Below, in pieces: positions 27,437 through 36,169 of a stretch of 64,000 bases of DNA. The DNA is from Drosophila pseudoobscura. Its lineage: Eukaryota > Arthropoda > Insecta > Diptera > Drosophilidae. The notes under the pieces were generated by a model that saw nothing but the letters and a program-made list of their open reading frames with translations, searched no databases and was not told the origin of the DNA. The stretch's first letter is position 1. Each line of letters starts with the position of its first letter. The stretch lies in NCBI RefSeq assembly GCF_009870125.1, contig NC_046681.1, positions 22,519,001-22,583,000 of the forward strand. Direction: 5' to 3'. Made by a program: the position numbers and the translations under genes.

Positions 27437-28472
27437 CTACTCGCCATCGGGCCATGTAAACTCTCCAATCGTGGGCTTCGTTCTCAGCCAGACGCATTGG
27501 TCGATGATCCGAAAGCCCAGCTTGCTGAACATCCCAGCGGATGGCTTGTTGGAGGGACCTACGAGGGCCATCACATCGTGTCCCTGGGTGGCTAAGCGAT
27601 GTGAAATTTCCCTGGTTACGAGGCTCCCGAAGCCGCGTCGCTTGTGGCAGTCTTTCACCTGCAGGGCGCCTAAATAGCCGCCCTGTAACCTTAAAGGTTT
27701 ACATGATTATAAGATGGCTTCGACTTGTAATCTGTTAACCATCATTCACCTGATACACCAGGCCACCAATTCCTGGGTTTCCTCTGTATATAGACCAGCA
27801 TTCACGCACATTCGAATTTGTCTTTGGATGAAGTACAGAGAACCCAAGTGATGGTTGGGCCATTCCTCATTGATCAACGGAGCATCTGCCTCACTCAATG
27901 ATTTAAAAATGAAACCTGCTGGAGGCCTGAATGAATATATAACTTATAACGTCGACCAACGAACTTTATTTCATTCACTTACTCAACCTTTAGCATCAGG
28001 GCATCCTCTGCCTTCATGTAAAACAAATCAGTGGCATCACGGAACTCCAAATTCAATTCTTTTGACCGAACAACATTATCCAACGCTTCGATGTGTCTGG
28101 AGGGTATGGAACTGCACTTGAAGCCAAAGGACCAATCCAGTAAATCGAGGGCCTGCCGCGTAAGTCCATTTGTGTTGTTTAAACTTCCCACAAAAATCTG
28201 ATAGCGATCCTAAAGAGTACTTCTTAGAAATGTTATATGTAATTTAAGAGTATCTCATTACAGACCACAACAACAAAGAGCGCATCATATCTCGCCTGCT
28301 CTCCCTCTAATGTAAAGAGTTTTAAGTTCTTGATTTGTGGATCCGCCTTCAGAAATTCTATAAAATTATCGAGACAATAGTATTCGGGACAGTATTTGGG
28401 CCAGTTTTGTTTGTAGAGCTTTTGAAACGCCTCCAGCTCTAACAATCCAATAACTTTTAGTTTATAACTCAT
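27437..28472 (-). CDS. GLYAT-like (GNAT superfamily) N-acyltransferase, array copy A
   Basis: Four minus-strand exons: 28472-28266, 28209-27983, 27926-27750 and 27689-27437 (TAG), about 287 residues, the usual size for glycine N-acyltransferase-like proteins. The N-terminal half has a KLYKQNWPKYC-type block and DRYQIF at the start of exon 2. The C-terminal half has the GNAT acetyl-CoA loop KRRGFG (about residues 220-225), LGFR and a final FTWPDGE shared with copy B. The ATG at 28472 was preferred over 28490 because it aligns with the other copies. The first donor is GTCTGT (non-consensus +3), forced by alignment; using the nearby GTAATG would create a stop. Substrate unknown. It belongs to the family that includes D. 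melanogaster CG15155. Confidence 0.85.
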
Positions 28473-28526
28473 TTCGTTGGAGCACAGCACACAACCTCTC
28501 GCAACAACAAGGCAAACGAAAATGAG

Positions 28527-28541
28527 TATAAAATATACCGA
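28527..28541 (-). promoter_or_regulatory. Motif-6-like promoter element of acyltransferase A
   Basis: The minus strand reads CGGTATATTTTATA here, a match to the Ohler motif 6 core, about 60 bases upstream of the chosen ATG. An overlapping TATAAAA sits on the plus strand. Confidence 0.45.
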
Positions 28542-28750
28542 TTATGGGGGGTTTGTACCTCTTAGCAGGTCTCTCTTAAATGTATGTACATATATTCTAT
28601 CATCCGCCTCTCTTTATCAACCAGTTTTCTCTTAAGTTAATCGTTTATTTAGTTCCCACACAGCAGTACTACGTACATATAGTTGCCAAGAACAGATGTT
28701 GTATTGTAATCTTATAATATTCTAATTGCAGTTCTTATCAATAATTATTA

Positions 28751-29803
28751 TCATTCTCCATCTGGCCAGGTGAAGTCGCCTTGGGAAGGCACTGTCGCCA
28801 GCCAACGGCACTGATCGATGACCTTGAAGCCCAATTTGCGAAACAAGCCTGAAGAAGCCTTGTTTCCCGGATAAACTTCGGCTATAACATCATAATCCAG
28901 CAGGGCAACTCGTCTGGAATACTCTTTCACCACCACAGCCCCAAAGCCGCGACGTTGGTGCGAATCTTTGACCTGGAGGGCAGCCAGAAATCCATCTTGT
29001 GCTCTGTAAAATAATGACATCTTCGTATTCTTTATCGTTTAGGATGGTTTTGTACAATTTACCTTATACACCAAGCAACCAGCTCTTGGTTATCTTCCTG
29101 GTACAGGCCCACGCAGATGCTCGTGAGAATTTGACGTTCAATAAAAAAGAACGAACCCGAATGACTCCATTCCCAGGAGCTGTCTACCACGTGAGCGTCC
29201 TGCTGCGACAATGCTTTCAAAAAGAACCCAGAGGGAACTCTGAAAAGGTAAGATCTAAGGTAAATTCTGTGGTGCGGCCTGGCCAACCGTTAGGTAGTTG
29301 CTCACTCCACGTCCAACTCCAAAGCCTCTTCCTTTGGAAGAAAGTACAAATTATTTTCCAGATCGAACTTCAATGGCGGCACTTTGCTTTTTACGACTCG
29401 GGCGACAGCCGCACCATATCTGCTTCGTATGGAGGAACATTGCATGCCTCCCCACCAGTCCAGCTGGTGTAGGGCCTGCTCCAACAGTTGCTCCGAGTTC
29501 TCAGTATCCAAACAACCGACGAAGATCTGATAGCGATCCTGACAAATGGTAAGTGCACATGAGCATATACAAAAACGAAGAATTTTCCAAAGTTTGTCGG
29601 GAGTTTACCACAATCACAAACAGCCCAAGTTCTTGGTCCGGCAGGGTGAAAACTTCCACATTCTTGAGATGCAACCGAGTCGTATAGAGACCAATGAAAC
29701 TGTCCAGACACTGGAACTCTGTACAATACTTGGAGAGGTCGCAAGCGTAAAGTTTCTGCAGGTGCTCCAGGTCCTGGAGGCCCGCCTTCTGGAGGGACAC
29801 CAT
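28751..29803 (-). CDS. GLYAT-like (GNAT superfamily) N-acyltransferase, array copy B
   Basis: Four exons: 29803-29609, 29538-29306, 29239-29063 and 29003-28751 (TGA), about 285 residues. All three introns have GT/AG ends and the same phases as copy A; exons 3 and 4 have exactly the same lengths (177 and 253 bases). The acetyl-CoA loop reads QRRGFG, with the canonical Q at the first position, and the C-terminus ends FTWPDGE. Exon 2 begins DRYQIFVG as in copy A, showing recent tandem duplication. The enzyme is expected to transfer an acyl group from acyl-CoA to an amine or amino-acid substrate that cannot be named from sequence. Likely cytosolic or mitochondrial; no signal peptide or membrane segment seen. 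Confidence 0.87.
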
Positions 29804-29840
29804 TTTCCCGACTATCCAAAAAATGTAAAGGCCGTCGGGC

Positions 29841-29850
29841 TTTATATAGA
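29841..29850 (-). promoter_or_regulatory. TATA box of acyltransferase B
   Basis: The minus strand reads CTATATAAAG, about 40 bases upstream of the ATG at 29803. If functional, the 5' UTR is very short, roughly 10-15 bases. Confidence 0.55.
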
Positions 29851-29986
29851 GACTGTTATCTAACCTTTTGGCTTACTTTTCGGTGCACTCAGAGACAGGT
29901 GAAACTTTATGGGTGTCTAGGTCTGGTCTTTATAAGCTTTATCATAGATCATTACTGTTGTATGGATGCGCTATCTCCATCACTCT

Positions 29987-30990
29987 TTATTCATTGTTGG
30001 GCCAGTCTATCTGGCCGCCCGTTTTGGGTAGGCTCATGCTCCAGTAGTAGTGCTCGCCCTGCACCAACGTAAACTGTAGCTTCTCGAACAGCCTGCAGGC
30101 AGCTGAATTGCTTAAATTAACTAGAGCCGTCACATCCTGCTGCAGGTCCTTTGCTATTGATTGGGATATGGCAGCAGCTACAATCATACCCAGACCGCGA
30201 CGCTGATGGGATTTACGCACCTCCAGGGCTCCCAGGAAGCCGCTTTGCAGTCTGCGTTATTGAGAATGAATTAATGATGTAATCTAGTGTAATCTATTAT
30301 TCCAATTCCTACCTCAAGCACCAGGCACACAGCATCCCGGTTTCCCTTTCGTATAAACCTATGTTTGTATTTTTTGAAATCAGCAGTTGAATGAGATACA
30401 GACTGCCCGGATGACGAGCGGACCACAGATCATTGACAAGTTCTGCATGCTCCAGCCTCACTTTGTCCAAGTAGTAGCCCGAGGGACACTCGACTTCCAG
30501 TTCCTTGGCCTTCTGACAGCATAGTCGATACATAATGGTGTTTTTCTCTCGATCCATTCCTAGTTGAAGTTCTGCCAGCAGCTCCCTGTACACCAGATGA
30601 TGCTCTTCGTGAATGGCACTCACTTTGTAGCCGCCAGACCAGTCCAGCAGACTCAGAGCCAGTTTCAGCTGCGGTCTCCGTCTACTCAGGTTACAGAAGA
30701 ACAGTTGATAGCGATGCTGAAAGGTGTCCGAAAACTGGATTAAGCACATGTAAAGGTTTCCCTCAGCTATTTCCTACCACGAGTAGAAATAGTCCATCGG
30801 TCGCCCAATCATTGTCCAGCGTGTAGAAGGTCAAGTGCCTGATTTCTGGATCATCTTGCAACCACCTCAAATAGTTGTCCAGCCAGAAGTAGCCCACGCA
30901 GTGCTTCGGCCAATCTTTCAGATATAGTCCCTGTAGTGCCCGCAGATCAGCTATATCCGCAATCTTTGTCAGCTGGTGTTCCGTTGCCAT
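29987..30990 (-). CDS. GLYAT-like (GNAT superfamily) N-acyltransferase, array copy C
   Basis: Three exons: 30990-30778, 30716-30313 and 30251-29987 (TAA), about 293 residues. The 404-base middle exon corresponds to exons 2 plus 3 of copies A and B (410 bases in B), so this copy lacks their second intron; the block CPSGYYLDKV runs straight through. The GNAT acetyl-CoA loop is QRRGLG and the last exon begins in the conserved Leu-Gln-Ser-Gly-Phe-Leu-Gly block. The C-terminus differs (IDWPNNE instead of FTWPDGE), and the protein is the most divergent of the three. An AATAAA hexamer overlaps the stop codon (29986-29991); whether it is used is unknown. Substrate not predictable. Confidence 0.87.
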
Positions 30991-31028
30991 ATCTTATCTT
31001 TGTAAATTTATTCGTTCAAAAATGGGCT

Positions 31029-31044
31029 TATCGATATATACCGA
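31029..31044 (-). promoter_or_regulatory. DRE (TATCGATA) with adjoining motif-6-like site
   Basis: A perfect palindromic TATCGATA at 31029-31036 overlaps ATATATACCG, about 40-50 bases upstream of the ATG of acyltransferase C. DREF-type promoters are typical for broadly expressed Drosophila genes. Confidence 0.6.
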
Positions 31045-31252
31045 GGAAAAAACCGAACTTAACCCATTGAGTTCCCCTCCATTTAAACAGGCAAACAACT
31101 GAGTTGAACAACGAACTTTCTGGATTAGATCCCAGTGTCTCCCAGCCATCCCCAGCCCCAGATCATAGTATAGATTACAAACTGTTTTATTTCTTCTGAG
31201 AGCGAATTTCATTATCTATTTCCCCGGATAGGCGGCCCGAGGCTTTAACCTT

Positions 31253-32210
31253 GGATTTGCAAATCTTTAGAATACTGGTTTTTTCAGCACGCTATATCTC
31301 GGCTAAACAGCGGCCGATCTGGGCGTGTCATGACTTTTCGTGATCGGGATAGTCCTGCCAGTCGACTGCAATCGGAAAAAAGGACATCTATTTTTTCACG
31401 ATTTTCGCAAAAAATCATGATGGTTACATCATTAAATTTGCCAAAAATCGGCCTCATTTCCGTAGTCGAGATTTTTATATCGTTTGACAGTCTGGATGCT
31501 CACGATTCTGGGAGAGTAGGTCCTGCACCGATCTGGCCCTATTTTTCTGAGATATAGCCTTCTGAAGATCTGGATTTGCAAATCTTTAGAATACTGGTTT
31601 TTTCTGCACGCTATATCTCGGCTAAACAGCGGCCGATCTGGGCGTGTCATGTCTTTTCGTGATCGGGAGAGTCCTGCCAGTCGACTGCAATCGGAAAAAA
31701 GGACATCTATTTTTTCACGATTTTCGCAAAAAATCATGATGGTTACATCATTAAATTTGCCAAAAATCGGCCTCATTTCCGTAGTCGAGATTTTGATGGC
31801 GTTGGACAGTGTGGATCCTCACGATTCTGGGAGAGTAGGTCCTGCTGTGATCTGGCCCTATTTTTCTGAGATATAGCCTTCTGAAGATCTGGATTTGCAA
31901 ATCTTTAGAATACTGGTTTTTTCTGCACGCTATATCTCGGCTAAACAGCGGCCGATCTCGGCGTGTCATGTCTTTTCGTGATCGGGAGAGTCCTGCCAGT
32001 CGACTGCAATCGGAAAAAAGGACATCTATTTTTTCACGATTTTCGCAAAAAATCATGATGGTTACATCATTAAATTTGCCAAAAATCGGCCTCATTTCCG
32101 TAGTCGAGATTTTGATATCGTTTGACAGTCTGGATGCTCACGATTCTGGGAGAGTAGGTCCTGCACCGATCTGGCCCTATTTTTCTGAGATATAGCCTTC
32201 TGAAGAATTG
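31253..32210 (+). repeat. Three tandem copies of a 319-bp repeat
   Basis: Copies begin at 31253, 31572 and 31891 with a strict 319-bp period. Each contains a 75-codon open frame on the plus strand and a longer one on the minus strand, but these are the same repeat-derived frame and look fortuitous. A diverged start of a fourth unit follows at about 32208. A single inverted copy lies at about 35176-35495. Copy 2 differs from copies 1 and 3 mainly in its last part (about 31796-31852). AT-rich with satellite-like composition; not a family I can name. Confidence 0.9.
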
Positions 32211-32262
32211 CATATCATTAAAATACTGTTACTTTTTTTTAGTCTTCCTTTCCTTTTAGCAG

Positions 32263-32415
32263 GTCGGCCCCTCCAGTAGCCAGGAATTCCTTGAGTCTCA
32301 CGCTGCTTTCTTTCTCTCCGAGGTCGGAGAGATGACTCCTGGCTGGACTGTGGCAGCCACTGGCTATCCTTTTGCGAGCCATAGCCATAATGCCATTGCT
32401 GTGTCGCTGACTTGA
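32263..32415 (+). other. Putative upstream exon part of the palindrome gene, in a different frame
   Basis: A strong polypyrimidine tract ending TTTTAGCAG precedes 32263. From there the plus frame stays open for 50 codons to a TGA at 32413-32415. The next segment, which contains the ATG at 32432, is in the frame shifted by one base and continues into the spliced downstream exon. This looks like either a one-base frameshift in an older longer protein or an upstream open frame in a 5' leader. The right arm carries the same arrangement. Confidence 0.35.
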
Positions 32416-32431
32416 CAATGTGGCGTCCCGT

Positions 32432-32800
32432 ATGCTGCATCAGGGACCAGTGATCGACGGCGGAATTGATGGTTCACGCCCACGGGAATCAAACGCTGGG
32501 GTTCAGCTTCAAGACGCGTAAGTGATTCAGGATATAATATTTGACATATCTTAAAATACATATATTTTCCTCCACAGGGGACTTAAGTACCCCCGCCAGA
32601 CGGAGTCTTATCCAATCATTATCGAAGCATATTCGGGACAGACCGAGTCCTATCCCAGCCAGACAGAATCGTCTCATAGCAGGACAGAAACGCACCCCTC
32701 GCAAAATCCGTACCCAGCAGCCACTATGATCCTTCGTTCTGGCCATCGAAACAAGGACTTTGACTATGGCAACCATTGGAGGGACTACGCGGGCTACTAG
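32432..32800 (+). CDS. Unrecognised small spliced gene, left-arm copy (102 codons)
   Basis: Exon 32432-32517, a 60-bp intron with strong GTAAGT donor and TTTTCCTCCACAG acceptor, then exon 32578-32800 ending in TAG. A 102-residue protein results, hydrophilic and rich in Thr, Glu, Ser, Pro and Tyr, with repeated QTES(Y)PS-like units (for example SGQTESYPSQTESSHS) and a Tyr/Gly/Asp-rich tail ending WRDYAGY. An AATAAA at 32910-32915 follows 110 bases after the stop. I do not recognise a family. The start is uncertain: a good acceptor at 32262 suggests further 5' sequence. No membrane segment or signal peptide visible from this ATG. Confidence 0.5.
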
Positions 32801-32909
32801 ATAGATTTCGTTAGTGTTAGGTTTAAGGATATACGCGTCCATATATTTAGAAAGTCGATACAATTGTTTTCCTATTGTTTATATATTTATACTAAGCTAA
32901 GTTATGATG

Positions 32910-32915
32910 AATAAA
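32910..32915 (+). terminator. Poly(A) signal of the left-arm gene
   Basis: AATAAA 110 bases past the TAG; the mirrored copy on the minus strand is at 34349-34354. Confidence 0.55.
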
Positions 32916-32999
32916 ACTATTGAAAAATCATCCTTGCTGTTTTCTGTATTGGGGAAACTATACCGATTACCAAAAGGCGTTGCACACCCAGATCGTTAC

Positions 33000-34310
33000 A
33001 CAACCAGAGGAGAAAATTAGATAATTTTAATGTCTGAAAATGTCCTTGATCCTTAATAAGGACTCATCAAATCAGGGACATTTTTTCGATCACAGGAAGC
33101 CTTCGCACGCCCAGATCTGCCCACGAATAGCGGAGAAACCTAAATACATATGTATGGTTGGGGTTGGTCCTTACTGAAGGATCAAGGAAATTGTTCAGCC
33201 ACCAATGAGGGAGAAAACAAGATATATATGTCTGAAGAAAATATCCTTGATCCTTGGTCCTTGATAAGGACTGCATTTGATCAAGGATGTTCTTCCGAAC
33301 ACATTAAGTCTACGTTCGTCCCAATCGGGCCACAAATAGCCTAGAAAACTAAATATGGATGGTGGGGGCTGTTAGGGTCCTTTCCGAAGGATCAGGGATA
33401 TTTTTCTGACCACGGGGGGCCATGGCATGTCCCAATCGGGACAAAAATAAGGGAGAAAACAAGATATGTCTGTCTGGAGAAAATACCCTTGATCCTTGGT
33501 CCTTGATAAGGACTCCATCAAATTAGGGACGTTTTTCCGAAGACGGGAAGCCGTCGCATGTCCCGATCGGGCCTCGAATAACGGAGAAAACAAATCTGGC
33601 TTGTAACTGGCTTTCAAATTGTAGTTCAAGAAATCACCGATAGCGGCGCCACCGTACAAAAAAAAAACTCGCGTCAAATGGCCAAAATCTGGATGGGACA
33701 CCAGGCGAACAGAAATCAGCAGTAAGCAACTGTAGCGAGTGCAAAAAAATGGTGCATACTTTTGGGGTCCAAAAATTTAAAAAATCAGCGACCTTCTGCT
33801 GATTTCTGTTCGCCTGGTGTCCCATCCAGATTTTGGCCATTTGACGCGATTGTTTCTTTCTTTCCCCCATTGGCGATTTCTTGAACTACATTTTGAAAGC
33901 CAGTTACAAGTTTTGTTTTCTCCGTTATTTGAAACCCGATCAGGACATGCGACGGCTTCCTGTCTTCGGAAAAATGTCCCTAATCTGATGGAGTCCTTAT
34001 CAAGGACCAAGGATCAAGGATATTTTCTTCAGACGTATATATCTTGTTTTCTCCCTCATTGGTGGCTGAACAATTTCCTTGATCCTTCAGTAAGGACCAA
34101 CCCCAACCATACATATGTATTTAGGTTTCTCCGCTATTCGTGGGCAGATCTGGGCGTGCGAAGGCTTCCTGTGATCGAAAAAATGTCACTGATTTGATGA
34201 GTCCTTATTAAGGATCAAGGACATTTTCAGACATTAAAAATATCTAATTTTCTCCTCTGGTTGTGTAACGATCTGGGTGTGCAACGCCTTTTGGTAATCG
34301 GTATAGTTTC
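33000..34310. repeat. Degenerate tandem repeats in the palindrome core
   Basis: Both arms contain repeated blocks built from a GGAGAAAACAAGATAT-like part, a CCTTGATCC/TTGATAAGGAC part and a CGCATGTCCCGATCGGG-like part. In the left arm such blocks start near 33008, 33207 and 33451. The left arm has about one more block than the right arm. The motifs are partly self-complementary. The apparent frames on both strands are repeat artefacts. Confidence 0.7.
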
Positions 34311-34348
34311 CCCAATACAGAAAACAGCAAGGATGATTTTTCAATAGT

Positions 34349-34354
34349 TTTATT
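34349..34354 (-). terminator. Poly(A) signal of the right-arm gene
   Basis: TTTATT on plus, AATAAA on minus, downstream of the right-arm stop codon and beyond the 127-bp duplication. Confidence 0.5.
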
Positions 34355-34385
34355 CATCATAGCTTAGTATAAATATATAAACAAT

Positions 34386-34639
34386 AGGAAAACATTTGTA
34401 TCGACTTTCTAAATATATGGACGCGTATATCCTTAAACCTAACACTAACGAAATCTATCTAGTAGCCCGCGTAGTCCCTCCAATGGTTGCCATAGTCAAA
34501 GTCCTTGTTTCGAGGAAAACATTTGTATCGACTTTCTAAATATATGGACGCGTATATCCTTAAACCTAACACTAACGAAATCTATCTAGTAGCCCGCGTA
34601 GTCCCTCCAATGGTTGCCATAGTCAAAGTCCTTGTTTCG
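34386..34639. repeat. 127-bp direct duplication (two adjacent copies) in the right arm
   Basis: The sequence beginning AGGAAAACATTTGTATCG occurs at 34386 and again at 34513, with essentially no change over 127 bases. It repeats the last codons and the first 3' UTR bases of the right-arm gene; the left arm has one copy only. Confidence 0.9.
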
Positions 34640-34954
34640 ATGGCCAGAACGAAGGATCATGGTGGCTGCTGGGTACGGATTTTGCGAGGGGTGCGTTTCT
34701 GTCCTGCTATGAGACGATTCTGTCTGGCTGGGATAGGACTCGGTCTGTCCCGAATATGCTTCGATAATGATTGGATAAGACTCCGTCTGGCGGGGGTACT
34801 TAAGTCCCCTGTGGAGGAAAATATATGTATTTTAAGATATGTCAAATATTATATACTGAATCACTTACGCGTCTTGAAGCTGAACCCCAGCGTTTGATTC
34901 CCGTGGGCGTGAACCATCAATTCCGCCGTCGATCACTGGTCCCTGATGCAGCAT
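34586..34954 (-). CDS. Unrecognised small spliced gene, right-arm copy (102 codons)
   Basis: Mirror image of the left-arm gene: exon 34954-34869, a 60-bp intron with the same GTAAGT donor and CCACAG acceptor, exon 34808-34586 with TAG at 34588-34586. Differences from the left copy noticed in the coding part are synonymous (for example one ACT/ACC Thr codon), and a few changes fall in the intron. The two genes point at each other across the hairpin centre. The 127-bp direct duplication gives this copy an extra truncated C-terminal segment downstream. Same uncertainty about the true start and function as the left copy. Confidence 0.5.
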
Positions 34955-35754
34955 ACGGGACGCCACATTGTCAAGTCAGCGACACAGCAATGGCATTATG
35001 GCTATGGCTCGCAAAAGGATAGCCAGTGGCTGCCACAGTCCAGCCAGGAGTCATCTCTCCGACCTCGGAGAGAAAGAAAGCAGCGTGAGACTCAAGGAAT
35101 TCCTGGCTACTGGAGGGGCCGACCTGCTAAAAGGAAAGGAAGACTAAAAAAAAGTAACAGTATTTTAATGATATGCAATTCTTCAGAAGGCTATATCTCA
35201 GAAAAATAGGGCCAGATCGGTGCAGGACCTACTCTCCCAGAATCGTGAGCATCCAGACTGTCAAACGATATAAAAATCTCGACTACGGAAATGAGGCCGA
35301 TTTTTGGCAAATTTAATGATGTAACCATCATGATTTTTTGCGAAAATCGTGAAAAAATAGATGTCCTTTTTTCCGATTGCAGTCGACTGGTAGGACTCTC
35401 CCGATCACGAAAAGACATGACACGCCCAGATCGGCCGCTGCTTAGCCGAGATATAGCGTGCAGAAAAATCCAGTATTCTAATGATTTAGCAACATTTTTG
35501 TGTATGGAATGTGACTCATTGCTGCGAACCGGGTATTGCCAAAAATATCTCCCGTCGAATACAAGCTATATAGAGTTTTCAGCTTTGCACACTTAGCTTA
35601 GATGAATAGATGAATACATTTTCTACAAGATTACTACTTTTAATTACCTTTATGTATTTTATTTTGACAAAAATACGGTTTTCAAGTAAATGTTGCCGCA
35701 ACAGTGTGTATGGAATGCGCAACATTGTGTATGGAATGAGACTCATTGTTGTCA

Positions 35755-36045
35755 TACCAAAATATACGGTCTCATTTTCAATATATACCGTGTGGTGCGC
35801 GCCAAATCTAACTTTTTTGAATGTGAGCGACAAGGATTGGTCACCTGGTTTTAAGGCATGTACGGTCTTCAGAAATATACCGAACCAAGTCACAACATTC
35901 AAAGTATACCGTAAATATACTGACGAATTTTTTGTATTGGCTCTAAGTGGCATTTCTACACGGTTTCTACATTGGTGCATTGGTCAAGAGGGTGAGTCCA
36001 TAACGCGTATAAAATATACTGGAAAATACTAGAAAATACTATGGA
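35755..36045. promoter_or_regulatory. Cluster of motif-6-like ATATACCG sites
   Basis: Several AAATATACCG/ATATACCGT/CGTAAATATAC-type sites occur in under 300 bases (for example near 35757, 35785, 35877, 35906 and 36010), mostly in the orientation expected for a minus-strand promoter. The nearest downstream minus-strand gene is the right-arm palindrome gene. The motifs are visible; promoter use is inferred. The rest of 35496-36169 holds nothing else that I recognise. Confidence 0.4.
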
Positions 36046-36169
36046 AAGTATACAAATTGCGAGGTGTGTGAGCTAGACGTGGTGGCAAAATCCATGGCTT
36101 CTAAATGTATATTACATGTAAAATAAAATAGTTAAAAAACACGCCGACACAGAGAACTGAACTAAACAC

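Larger units (their letters stand above)
31891..35495. repeat. Large imperfect inverted repeat (palindrome), arms about 1.7-1.8 kb
   Basis: The left arm from about 31891 to 33721 is the reverse complement of about 33797 to 35495. Plus and minus coordinates of matching points sum to 67386 over the outer 1 kb (for example 32177-32440 pairs with 34946-35209). The sum drifts inward because of a 127-bp duplication in the right arm and roughly 250 extra bases of tandem repeat in the left arm. Near the centre matching points sum to 67518 (33681-33688 with 33830-33837), leaving a loop of about 70-75 bp. Outer arms look close to identical by eye. Confidence 0.9.

Noticed and set aside
30994..31212. 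72-codon minus-strand frame upstream of acyltransferase C
   Set aside because: It crosses the DRE promoter element and shows no similarity to the family's N-terminus.
31330..32195. Repeated 75-codon (plus) and 114-codon (minus) frames in the 319-bp units
   Set aside because: Period is not a multiple of three and both strands are open; better explained as satellite sequence.
32489..32863. 124-codon minus-strand frame in the left arm (and its mirror)
   Set aside because: The opposite strand has a consensus intron, repeated peptide units and a poly(A) signal, so this is the antisense frame.
34946..35209. 87-codon plus-strand Arg/Lys-rich frame (and its mirror at 32177-32440)
   Set aside because: Plausible looking, but antisense to the segment with a strong splice acceptor, and it runs into the 319-bp repeat.
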